DNA from: Picochlorum sp. 'celeri'
Taxonomy: Eukaryota > Chlorophyta > Trebouxiophyceae
Direction of reading: 5' to 3'
Assembly (NCBI GenBank): GCA_010909725.1
Contig: JAACMV010000002.1
Span: 310,001-374,000 of the forward strand
DNA: 64,000 nt
This document shows positions 52,632-61,880 of the stretch, piece after piece. The number at the start of each line of letters is the position of its first letter. The stretch's first letter is position 1. The translations under genes were made by a program, and so were the position numbers. The notes beneath the pieces were generated by a model. It made no database searches and was not told where the DNA came from. It saw only the letters and a program-made list of their open reading frames with translations.

Positions 52632-53072
52632 ATGGCTTCCTTCCTCTCTCTCGCTGTTGTAGTGGTTCTCACGCTCGCTCTGCAAACTGCCCGAGTTCTG
52701 GCACAAAGCGGGTATGTCGTCCGTGGAAATGCTCGAGTTATCAATGGAAACACTGTAGTCGTCGATGGAACCGAGGTCACCTTGTCAGGAGTGGAACTTG
52801 TGGACGACTTTTCGTCGCAGGCAACCAAGGCCCTCAAGAGGAGAATCAGCAAAAGCAAAAAGTCGGTTGGATGCATGGTTGACGGAAACTGGTCAGGTAA
52901 AAATTGGGCCTACTGCGGGGATCCAAATAAAAAGTCGTCTCGTGACATAAAAAAGACTTTGAATGCCTGGATGGTTCGTTCCGGAAATGCCAAATCTGAC
53001 AAGAGCTGGGGTCTTTTTGACGCTGAAGAGAGACAGGCCAAGCGCAAGGGCAAAGGACTGTGGAAGAACTGA
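52632..53072 (+). CDS. secreted staphylococcal-nuclease-like protein, catalytic site altered
   Basis: Single exon, 146 aa from the Met at 52632. A clear signal peptide (hydrophobic residues 4-17, then ARVLAQ) precedes an SNase fold: GNARVINGNTVVVDGTEVTLSGVEL, then a helix with ATKALKRRI, SVGCMVDG, and a C-terminal MVRSGNAKSD helix ending in KGLW. Active SNases have a DGDT motif with Asp residues that bind calcium. Here the matching positions are Asn (NGNT), and the IDAPE-like segment is VELVDD. It is probably catalytically weak or inactive and may only bind nucleic acid or another polymer. Confidence 0.78.
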   Translation: MASFLSLAVVVVLTLALQTARVLAQSGYVVRGNARVINGNTVVVDGTEVTLSGVELVDDFSSQATKALKRRISKSKKSVGCMVDGNWSGKNWAYCGDPNKKSSRDIKKTLNAWMVRSGNAKSDKSWGLFDAEERQAKRKGKGLWKN

Positions 53073-53312
53073 TACAAGCATTCTTTTGTTGCATATAGAT
53101 CATGTAAAGTTGTTTTTTGTACCAGGCATGGTATCAAGGATGACACCCTATGAGGGGTCCATCCAATATTGTTGAAACTGCTGTCACATGTACAGTGGTT
53201 CTGGCAACACGGGATGGGTTGGAAGAGCCGAGATGGTCATATGTGTACTGGCAGATACTTTACAGCAGCGCATACTTTCTTGTTATACTTTAATATTTCA
53301 TGTCTGTTGAAA

Positions 53313-55890
53313 ATGACCGAAATACGCTACTTTTGTAGCATATCATGGGTTGTGCTGCTCTTCCTGAGCACGTCTGTTCTGGGTGTACCAGTCCATAAAA
53401 TCACGACATCTGGGCCCTCGTGTAGTGTTCCAAGTCCATCTGCAACTCCAAAGGATATAGAATGTGCACCTAATACAACTGCAACGCTAGAAGATGCGAG
53501 AGCTCTGGCCTGGAAGTATGCGCCGGTTTTGAAGTTCCACCCTTTGGAACCGTATCATTTACAGGTGCGTTTACGATGGCATTCATGAAGATACTATAGT
53601 TTTGAGGATTTAATGATATTGAATGCAGGATATGGATGTATGGTACAACGCATCGACGATATTTTTGACGGATTTCAAACCGTACCCAAACTCCACCTAC
53701 AACTATATCCTGGCGAATATGACCAATGAAGCATTGTTGGGCCCAAAGACGTTTGCATCGATCCTGAATTCGACAAAATTAACTCAAGAGGAGCGAGATG
53801 CAATTATTGTTGGGGCGCCTTTCGATGCAGATGGTAGAAGCACTGGGAAAATCTTTTACACAGTGACCGACTACTCCGATTCTCTCTGGTTGTACAACTT
53901 CAATCTGTTCTACTCATGGAATGGGTGCTCGAATCAGGCAGTTGCTCTGAGCTTTAATGGAACCGAAGATGTGCAGCAATATCTCATGTGTCCCACAGGA
54001 GTGCATGAAGGTGACTTGGAAAGGATGTCCATGCTTGTGTGCAAAAGCGATCAGAAAATCAAGCAAATTGCCTACTCACAGCATGCATGGACAGAGGTTC
54101 GCGACTGCCAGCAGGATGGGCAATGCTTATTTGATGAGGAAACTGGGAATCCAATATCATATGTTGCATTAGAGGGACATGGAAATTATCCAGAGAACAG
54201 TCAACTCCATGTCTATTTCTACCAAGGAAGTTCCATTCAAGGACGGGGTGGATTTGATAACATTGGCGGTATCTATATTGGGGATAGAACAGGAGATGAC
54301 GCAAACCGAACATTTATTCCCACGCAGAATAATATAGTGTACATTCCTCCGAGTTGGGCAATCATGGAAGGATATGATGGTGTGGTCTATGATGAGTGGG
54401 AATGGGCAGTGTATCCAGGTAATTGGGGAGCACCTCTACGAAGCGCACCACTCACGATCTTCTGCTTCAACGAGAATGCAACACAGTATGTAGAGTGCAA
54501 CAGTAACTCGACAACTATTGAGGCTATCAAAACTATTGCTGATGTGCTGGGACTTTCCAAAACTGTTGACGGCCAAGAAGGCATTGGTAGCTATGCTATT
54601 CAGACCGTCTCGAATACTTCAAGAGTCGGATACCCTGATATAACCGGCCCTCTATTTAGAGCATTTACATACCAATTTGTGGGTTCAACATCTGCTCCAA
54701 TCTTGTCGGATAATATCACAGAGTTAGTTTGCCCAAATGACCAGGTCACTCTTGCCACAATCCCACAGGATGCCCAGTTGAATGCCAGTGTTGACACGCT
54801 CATTTCCTATTTAGTTGGGATAACGATCGGGACATTTGTGTTCTCAATTATACTAATCATTTTGTTGGCGTTGCCTCTTATTTTAGACAAGACATCAGGC
54901 CTGAGACAGCTTGCTACTACGCAGGCCAACAAATTGATCTTCTCATCTGGGGATTGTAGTGACAAATCAGGCCGGGATCCCAAGCCTGATGGCACGATGA
55001 CACAAGAAAAAGATGAAGTAGCAAACAATGCATTGAAAGGAGCAGCATCCACAGTTTCCTCAAAAAGTTCGCTGTACATCACTGTCAACCCTGTTCTATC
55101 ACCAAATCAGCTCAGGAGACTGGTTGTATGGGGATTTTTCGCAACAGCTCTCTTCATTGGAGGCATCGTCGTCTTATCCATCGGATTAAGCGCCATGTTT
55201 AACAACTCAGTGCTGACCGTGGCAGCGGATACTTTGCGACAGAGTTCCCTCGTGACCACGCTAAACTGGCTGACGACGGGTGTTATGATCTTTGTCTTGG
55301 TATGCGATGTGGTGATGTTTACCCTCATCTTTCTCTTCAATGAAAAAGTGATTCAATTTGGAAAAATACGTATTCCAAATCCATTAGGAGGTATCACGTG
55401 GATCATGAGTAAAGGATATGCGATTTTATCTTTCATGATTGGTGTCATTGCCCTCATCATTGCCCTTTCTGCAGTGTTATTTGGCTTGGGGCTTTTCATT
55501 TCCATCATTCAATTGACAGCCAGGATTGCCTGCAATACCCTGTTCAATACAAGTATTTTGGGACAAAGTCTTTCATCGGTATGCATCGAAATTGATGCCA
55601 TCAATCTCAAGGTTTGTGGATGGGAAGCCCTTGAGACATGTGCCAGTGTGACAACCATGACTGTCCGCCTCATCATGGTCGGTGCCATGCTCATTCTCTG
55701 GTGCCATCTGGTATGGATGATCATCTTACTGGATTCCTTGGAAACATTCAGATCGCACCAAATCCGATTATCCAAGTGGAAAAAGGATGCATGTATCGGT
55801 GGCGATAGTGATGAATCAATTGATGATCAACAACCTGATCAGGGCAGCAATCATTCACTCCCAACTCAAGACAATGCCATGGAACCATGA
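53313..55890 (+). CDS. VPS62-domain protein with multiple membrane helices
   Basis: Exons 53313..53564 and 53629..55890, 837 aa, phase-0 intron 64 bp. A signal peptide (about residues 8-23) precedes a VPS62/DUF946-like domain of ~450 residues. The entry motif KYAPVLKFHPLEPYH is followed by DMDVWYNAS at the splice junction. Later blocks include FNLFYSWNGCSNQAVALSFNG-type strands and SQHAWTEVRDC and EGHGNYP. Five membrane helices then follow (about residues 480-765), and a polar acidic tail ends the protein. The domain is predicted lumenal or extracellular. Function unknown; yeast VPS62 affects vacuolar sorting. Confidence 0.7.
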
Positions 55891-56165
55891 CGATCTCGCT
55901 TTATCTTGTCCATATAGAAAACTATTCTAGATAGATATTCTCATCCTGTAATCAATCAATCCACTGATTCCGAAAGTAGAAGGAGCCCGTGGCATCCTTG
56001 TCCACAGCAGCTGCAGCTAGCTGTATGCACATTTCAGAATTTAGACTCTTGGAATTAAAAAAATTCCTCCACCTTGTACTCATGACGACTCTATTCTCGT
56101 GTCATTCATAAAGCATATCATCCTTCTGATATGTATTGTCTTTCAAGGAGACAAAAAGAAGGACT

Positions 56166-58014
56166 ATGACGACGGAGGACGACTTTGTCGCACTGTACAG
56201 TGCACCTGAGGGAGGCTCTGATAAAAAAGCGTCAAAGCCCGTCGGTGCGACAATACAGTTGAAAGACACTGAAGATGATGAAGATCTATTTCGACAATTA
56301 TATGGGGATTCGCTCCCAGAGGAGCAGGAGGAGGAGGAGGCTGAAAAGATTTCAGAAGAAACGAATGACGTGAAAACGAATATTGTTCTGCACCGTACGT
56401 TGGGAATTCTCAATATATGACTTTGATAAATAAAAATTCTGATGATATATGCTGTATGCAGCTCCGCAAATTCCAGATATTCTGACCATGGCTGAAGAGG
56501 AAGAAGAAGAGAAAAAGGAGGAGGAACACGACACGCTTCCTACCAGCAAAGATGAGGATGAAGGTGATTCAGAAGAGTCTTCTTCGGATGAAGATGATCT
56601 CATGATCAATTTGGATGAAAATGCGACGGATTATGAGCCGAGTCAGTCCAAGTTTCAAAAGTCATTTCAGCCACCAGGGTTGGGTGGGGTGTCCAATGAT
56701 GCAGGCTCGTCCATCCCCGGTCTCGGTGGAGCTACTGCCCGAGTCGCTATTGGAGGAATCCCACGAAGTGCTATACCAGGTTTGGCAGTGTCGTTCGCGG
56801 CTGCTGCGCAGCACCAAGCAGCACCTCGAGATCCCCGCAAAGGCGATCAGCAAAGTGTCCAGCCCATGTCCTTTCGGATGGAGGATGCAGTATTTCCTTC
56901 TGAGTGGAAGCCTGGGTTACCCCTAAAGCTACCTGGTCAGACGCGAGTGAGTCCTGAGGAGTACAAGGAGTTTTTGTCTCTTGGGCATGGTGAGATTTTC
57001 AGTATTGATTTGGATTCTGTTATTGATGCTCCATGGAGGATTCCTGGAACTGATCCTAGCGACTTTTTCAACTATGGAATGACCGTAAATGACTGGAAAG
57101 CGTATCAGGATCGTGTGAAGCGTTTTAGACTAGAATTTACGATGAAGGGGCAGATTCAAACGTTTGATCAGTCTCAGGCTGCAGATGCCTGGCAGCTGGG
57201 ACTGCTTCCCATGGAGGAGGATGATGGTAAAGATAAATCACTGCAAGCGTCAATGCTGGATGCTAGGGATGAAAGTTATGAGGCTTTTGTGACGAGCGAA
57301 CGTCCAGAGGTATGCTTGAGTTTTGATCTTGTGATACCAGGAATGTTGTTGGTTTGCTTGTTCGTAATCTTTGACTTTATGTTGCTATTGTAGAGAGTGT
57401 GCTGGCAGAGGTTTGGGTCTCCTTGGGATCATACGATAGTGCTGACTGGTCATGAATTGGACTTTGGCGATGGTCCCAACAAGCCAGGGGGGTTCAATCC
57501 GAGTATGGCAAAACCCAAGCCAGGTGGTGGTATGAGGCCACACTTTTCTGGCCCTCGGCCAGGATTTCAGCAGCCTCCTCCACCAGGGAGAGGTGGTCCT
57601 CCACCTCCTCCTGGAATGGGCATGAGACCTCCGCCGCCACAGTTTATGGGAATGCAGCAACGCCAAACCCCCAAGTTGGGGCTTGGAATGGATTCTGATG
57701 AATCGAGAGGAGGGGGGCGTGGTAGGGGCCGTGGACGAGGTCGAAGGGGTGGTCGAGGCGGAAGTGAATATAATCATAATGGACATGAAGGTAGTAGAGA
57801 TGACAGATATGCGCGGAGTGTGTCTCCTCCGCGCCATAGCTCTGGTCACGGCTCAAGAGATAGGTATAGTGAACGGGACTATAGAAGGGACGATAGAAGA
57901 AGAGATGATCGAAGAGATTACAGGCGCAGAAGAGATCGTGAGGATAGGGATCGAAGGGATTATGATAGAAGACATCGAAGTAGGTCTCCTCCGCGGGAGA
58001 GGAGACGACGCTGA
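56166..58014 (+). CDS. FIP1: FIP1-like pre-mRNA polyadenylation factor
   Basis: Exons 56166..56394, 56462..57309 and 57394..58014, 565 aa; introns 67 and 84 bp. FIP1 links poly(A) polymerase to CPSF. The N-terminal ~150 residues are Glu/Asp-rich. The FIP1 motif near residues 285-310 reads APWRIPGTDPSDFFNYGM followed by WKAYQDRVKRFR. The C-terminal exon has Pro/Gly-rich and RG-rich repeats (RGRGRGRGRRGG) and an Arg/Asp/Ser end (RSRSPPRERRRR), as in plant and animal FIP1. The start at 56166 is the first ATG in frame. Confidence 0.9.
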
Positions 58015-58165
58015 TAGGTATTGCATGTGCATGACTCTTTTCTGTAGCTACAGGCTATGTTCCAGCATTATGCTGGTTTATATAGGTTGAGGAAAATGTC
58101 AGCTTTCTACTTACATAGTCATGTCAATTCTTGTGTTGCTCGTACCTATTGAATTAGAAAAATCT

Positions 58166-59830
58166 TTAAAGGTTGTGCTGATCTTGATATTTTTCACGGC
58201 GGCGAGCATATTCTGCTAGTATTGCTTGTAATCTTTCTAGCCGTTCCTGTTTTGTCTCTTCCTCTGATTCGTGTTCTACTTTCCCTACTTTTTCTTCCAC
58301 TTCTGTTGTTGTCCCATCTAGATGTCTCTTCTCTTCTTCTCCTGCCACATCCTGTTTTGTGTCTTCACTCACTACTGCTTGCTGCTTGTCATCTTCTTTA
58401 CTCTGCAATTCTACTTTCTCTTGATTCTGTGCCGCTTCCTGTAAGTTTTGAATGTCTTCCAGAGCTTTGTTTGATATCTTGTCGAGTTGAAGGTCAAGGA
58501 TGCTGGCGAGAGGAGTGTCATCGTTGGTGGGAATATTCTTTTCGAGTGGTACAACTTTGTAAGATGCTACCTCTGGCTGTTTGACTGGCTCTGGCCGTTT
58601 GATTGGCTCTGGCTGCTTAATAGGCTCTGGCTGCTTAATAGGCTCTGGCTGTTTGATTGGTTCTGGCTGCTTAATAGGCTCTGGCCGTTTGATTGGCTCT
58701 GGCTGCTTAATAGGCTCTGGCTGCTTAATAGGCTCTGGCTGCTTGATTGGCTGTGGCTGTTTGGGAGGCTTTTCTGGGACTTTGATCCGATGGTACCCAA
58801 ACGCCTTCTCGAAATCATCAACCATATTCTCATTCACAGCATGAATCACATTTTCTTCATGCTCTGAGAAAGATCTCTTGAAATACGTGATACCATCAAC
58901 AAGCTTGGATAGCTGAAATCCACTCTCTCCACGAGCCACATGGCCACTGTAATCACTTTTTGTGCGCACCACGCCCTCTTTCAGAGGCCATCCGGTCATT
59001 GTCGCTATCCTCCATACATAATGCTCTTGGTGTATCGGCAGCACATTATCCTCACTGTGGACCATCATGATACAATCTGTGAGTTCTGCTGCTTTCTCAA
59101 GATAATTGCAGTATTTCTCCTTCCTCATCACCATGAGATTCTCGAAGTGATATTGCCCAACATGGTCCCCTTTGTGCCACTCAGTTCCAACAAAAGCAGC
59201 TGGATTGCCTCTGTTCTTCTCCTGAGGCCCACAATTGTAACACTCCTTCAACATACTCCGTGTATAGTCATATGGATTTTTAATGGAAATAATTGATAAT
59301 CCCTTCTCATACGTCCCATTTTTCTGTATCTCATGCTTATGTTTATTGATACCAAAATCAATATTCGCTGTATCTTTCGCCAGACCTGTCTTGTTGAACA
59401 CCAACTCGAAATTCCTGACTGCCAAATGTGCTGCGAGGTTGGTAGCACTGTGGCGTTCACCCAACATGTGTATCCTCGGTGAAATAGCCATCTGTGTCTG
59501 ATTCGTCACCTTGTTTAGAATAGGATACACCTTGTTGCGACACGTTGTGAACACTTCTTCTGGAATGTTCAGATTGCAAGCAGCATTTATAGCACTCAGG
59601 TCAAACATGGGTTGAAACACAAACTCCTCAGTTTTCCTTGCGCCTTCTTTGACGCGAGATTCATGAAGGGGACTCAAAATTACGTATTCATTTCGCTTAG
59701 GCACCGCCAATAAGATACAAATCAAAGTCAGAAGCAACAGCAAGCTCAGAGTCAACGTGCGAGCAATGCCGTTCCAAACACGCGTGCTCATTTCCCCACG
59801 TCTGGCTTTCTTGAGGGGCATTACTTCCAT
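58166..59830 (-). CDS. type II membrane sulfotransferase-like protein with hexapeptide repeat
   Basis: Single exon, 554 aa. A short basic N terminus and one helix (about residues 27-44) give Golgi type II topology. The lumenal domain contains RIHMLGERHSATNLAAHL, resembling the PAPS 5'-phosphosulfate loop of sulfotransferases (GER.S.TN). SIISIKNPYDYTRSML resembles the 3'-phosphate-binding region. Next come eleven hexapeptides of the KQPEPI type (about residues 355-420), then an acidic Lys/Glu-rich tail with coiled-coil character. It may sulfate cell-surface glycans. The motif match is moderate; other PAPS- or nucleotide-using transferases are possible. Confidence 0.6.
   Translation of the reverse strand: MEVMPLKKARRGEMSTRVWNGIARTLTLSLLLLLTLICILLAVPKRNEYVILSPLHESRVKEGARKTEEFVFQPMFDLSAINAACNLNIPEEVFTTCRNKVYPILNKVTNQTQMAISPRIHMLGERHSATNLAAHLAVRNFELVFNKTGLAKDTANIDFGINKHKHEIQKNGTYEKGLSIISIKNPYDYTRSMLKECYNCGPQEKNRGNPAAFVGTEWHKGDHVGQYHFENLMVMRKEKYCNYLEKAAELTDCIMMVHSEDNVLPIHQEHYVWRIATMTGWPLKEGVVRTKSDYSGHVARGESGFQLSKLVDGITYFKRSFSEHEENVIHAVNENMVDDFEKAFGYHRIKVPEKPPKQPQPIKQPEPIKQPEPIKQPEPIKRPEPIKQPEPIKQPEPIKQPEPIKQPEPIKRPEPVKQPEVASYKVVPLEKNIPTNDDTPLASILDLQLDKISNKALEDIQNLQEAAQNQEKVELQSKEDDKQQAVVSEDTKQDVAGEEEKRHLDGTTTEVEEKVGKVEHESEEETKQERLERLQAILAEYARRREKYQDQHNL
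58572..58769 (-). repeat. tandem 18-bp repeat coding KQPEPI-type units
   Basis: Eleven in-frame 18-bp units encode KQPEPI with variants KRPEPI, KRPEPV, KQPQPI and KQPEVA. Several neighbouring units are identical in DNA, so expansion is recent. The antisense strand is also open, giving a repetitive frame that is not a gene. Confidence 0.9.
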
Positions 59831-60479
59831 TAAATGATCTCACATTATATGCATCTGCACGAGTCGCCCGTGATGGGTGAACTATATGCTCGCTGAGGAT
59901 GAAATTTCCTACGTTGACTCGATCTGGTGGTGCGCTGCGCGGGAGAATGGCTGCCCGCTTAAAAAGCCTTATTGACCGGATGGCTTTGGGAACCAGATCC
60001 ATGGATCTGTGATGCGTCACATGTGACATTGACGGCATTCTAGCATTCATGGGCCACCCAGAACAAATCATTATCGATATATCTATGTACCTATCGCCTG
60101 TGAGACGACAATGATGGGTGCATCCCTGACGCATTGGGTATGAAGAAGAAGGGCCTCCCATGGCACTGGGGACATCTGATGGGTGGACTGGCCTGACAGA
60201 TCTCATTCATGACGCATTGGCGAATACACTCACGTCATGAATACCATCAGTAGTACAGTATGCAGATGAGAGGATAGAATCCAGCGAGTATATGCTGTGC
60301 GGTGTTTGTCTTTCTTGTACCATCATTGGGATTTGAATCTCAATAAGAGATTTTCTGTGCTGACGTGGCTTGCCAGGCCACAATCGATTCCGAAACCTAC
60401 ATAGACAATGCTGGGCAAATAGCTCGGCATTATGAATACCATGTTTAATCTGATATAAAATAACACGTAATATATTCAA
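59831..60479. promoter_or_regulatory. divergent promoter region, sulfotransferase-like / COG2403 GTPase
   Basis: About 650 bp between two divergent genes. The 11-mer TGACGCATTGG occurs twice (60127-60137 and 60210-60220), a possible regulatory repeat. No gene is supported. Confidence 0.4.
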
Positions 60480-61829
60480 ATGATTCAGCAAAATACGAGA
60501 GACTCAAGGCGTAGGTTGCTTATTCTTGGAGCAGCTGGGAGAGACTTTCACAACTTCAACGTCTTGTATCGGGATGGCCCATCGGACGTAGATGTGGTGG
60601 GATTCACGGCGACGCAAATACCTAATATAGATAGTAGAAGGTATCCATCCTCATTGGCGGGGAAGAGGTACCCAGAAGGCCTGCCAATTTGGAAGGAAGA
60701 TGATCTGGAGGAGGTGATTCAGCATCAGAGAGTTGATCAGTGTATGCTGGCATATTCTGATCTTGAATATTCCAAAGTGATGGAAATTTCTAGTAGATGC
60801 CTGTCTTCTGGAGCAGAGTTTGTACTGATGCCTCCAGAGAAGACCATGGTTGAATCATGCAAGCCTTTGATTGCTGTTTGTGCAAGCCGTACAGGATGCG
60901 GTAAGAGCCAGGTGTCGCGATATATTATCAACGCGTTGGAGAAGCAAGGGAAAAAGTGTGTTTTGATTCGTCATCCAATGCCGTATGGGGACTTGGCGGC
61001 ACAGGCGGTTCAAAGGTTTGGCACTCTTGAGGATTTGGAGAGGCACCATGTCACAATTGAAGAGAGGGAAGAGTATGAGCAGCATATTGTGAAAGGAACA
61101 GTAGTATATGCTGGGGTTGACTATGAGGCGATACTTCGGCAAGCTGAACAAGAAGCTGATGTCGTCATTTTTGATGGTGGGAATAATGATACCCCGTTTT
61201 ATAAACCAGACCTATGGATTTGTGTGTGTGATCCGCACAGAGCTGGACATGAGTTACAATATTATCCTGGGGATTTGAACTTGAGGTGTGCTGACGTGAT
61301 TGTCATCAACAAAGCGAATACAGCACCTAGCGGATCGATAGATGTGATCAAAGCAAATATTGAAAAAGTGAATCCTACAGCTCGATGCTACATCACATCC
61401 AGTGTTGTGTGTGTTGATGATCCTGACATCATCCGCGGAAAACGCGTTGTCGTTGTCGAGGATGGGCCCACATTAACACATGGAGGTATGAAGTATGGAG
61501 CTGGGAAAGTGGCAGCAGATGCATACCACGCTGAGATTGTGGACCCAAGGCCATATCTTGTTCGCAGTCTTACAAAGACTCTGGAAAAGTACAGTCATAT
61601 TGAGCAGGTCATTCCAGCAATGGGATATTTCCCTGATCAAATTAAGGATCTTGAGGAATCAATCAACGCGGTTCCTTGCGAAGCCGTCATCATAGGGACT
61701 CCCATGGATTTGCAAAAGGTTGTACATATCACAAATCCATGCGTTACTGTTACCTATGCTGTTGACGACACAGAGGAACCTTTCCTCAAAGAAGAGGTTA
61801 TGAATTTCATTTCAAAGCATGACAAGTAG
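60480..61829 (+). CDS. COG2403 GTPase, cyclic 2,3-diphosphoglycerate synthetase-like, prokaryotic type
   Basis: Single exon, 449 aa. An N-terminal nucleotide-binding region begins with LLILGAAGRDFHNFN and GFTATQIP and has RRYPSSLAGKRYPEGLPI. A P-loop follows at about 136-144 (SRTGCGKSQ), then LIRHPMPYGDLAAQAVQRF, IFDGGNNDTPFY and VIVINKAN, the latter like a G4 base motif. HGGMKYGAGKVAA and AMGYFP follow. These blocks match the COG2403 family of archaea and bacteria, one member of which makes cyclic 2,3-diphosphoglycerate in methanogens. No intron and no transit peptide are present. Presence in an alga suggests acquisition from a prokaryote. The reaction here is unknown. Confidence 0.8.
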   Translation: MIQQNTRDSRRRLLILGAAGRDFHNFNVLYRDGPSDVDVVGFTATQIPNIDSRRYPSSLAGKRYPEGLPIWKEDDLEEVIQHQRVDQCMLAYSDLEYSKVMEISSRCLSSGAEFVLMPPEKTMVESCKPLIAVCASRTGCGKSQVSRYIINALEKQGKKCVLIRHPMPYGDLAAQAVQRFGTLEDLERHHVTIEEREEYEQHIVKGTVVYAGVDYEAILRQAEQEADVVIFDGGNNDTPFYKPDLWICVCDPHRAGHELQYYPGDLNLRCADVIVINKANTAPSGSIDVIKANIEKVNPTARCYITSSVVCVDDPDIIRGKRVVVVEDGPTLTHGGMKYGAGKVAADAYHAEIVDPRPYLVRSLTKTLEKYSHIEQVIPAMGYFPDQIKDLEESINAVPCEAVIIGTPMDLQKVVHITNPCVTVTYAVDDTEEPFLKEEVMNFISKHDK

Positions 61830-61880
61830 AGCACTATAGTTATGTAAGTAAAGTCTTGTTCTTTTTCGTGTGCATTTTGA

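Noticed and set aside
58487..58867. Long plus-strand open frame rich in WLLNRLW-like repeats
   Set aside because: It is the antisense of the hexapeptide repeat; 18-bp periodicity keeps several frames open.
60320..60400. tRNA-like T-arm (TTGGG...GAAT...CTCAA) upstream of the GTPase gene
   Set aside because: Loop length is wrong and no matching acceptor, D or anticodon stems are found.
60207..60491. Minus-strand open frame overlapping the GTPase start
   Set aside because: Peptide has no family features and overlaps a strong gene; more likely promoter sequence.
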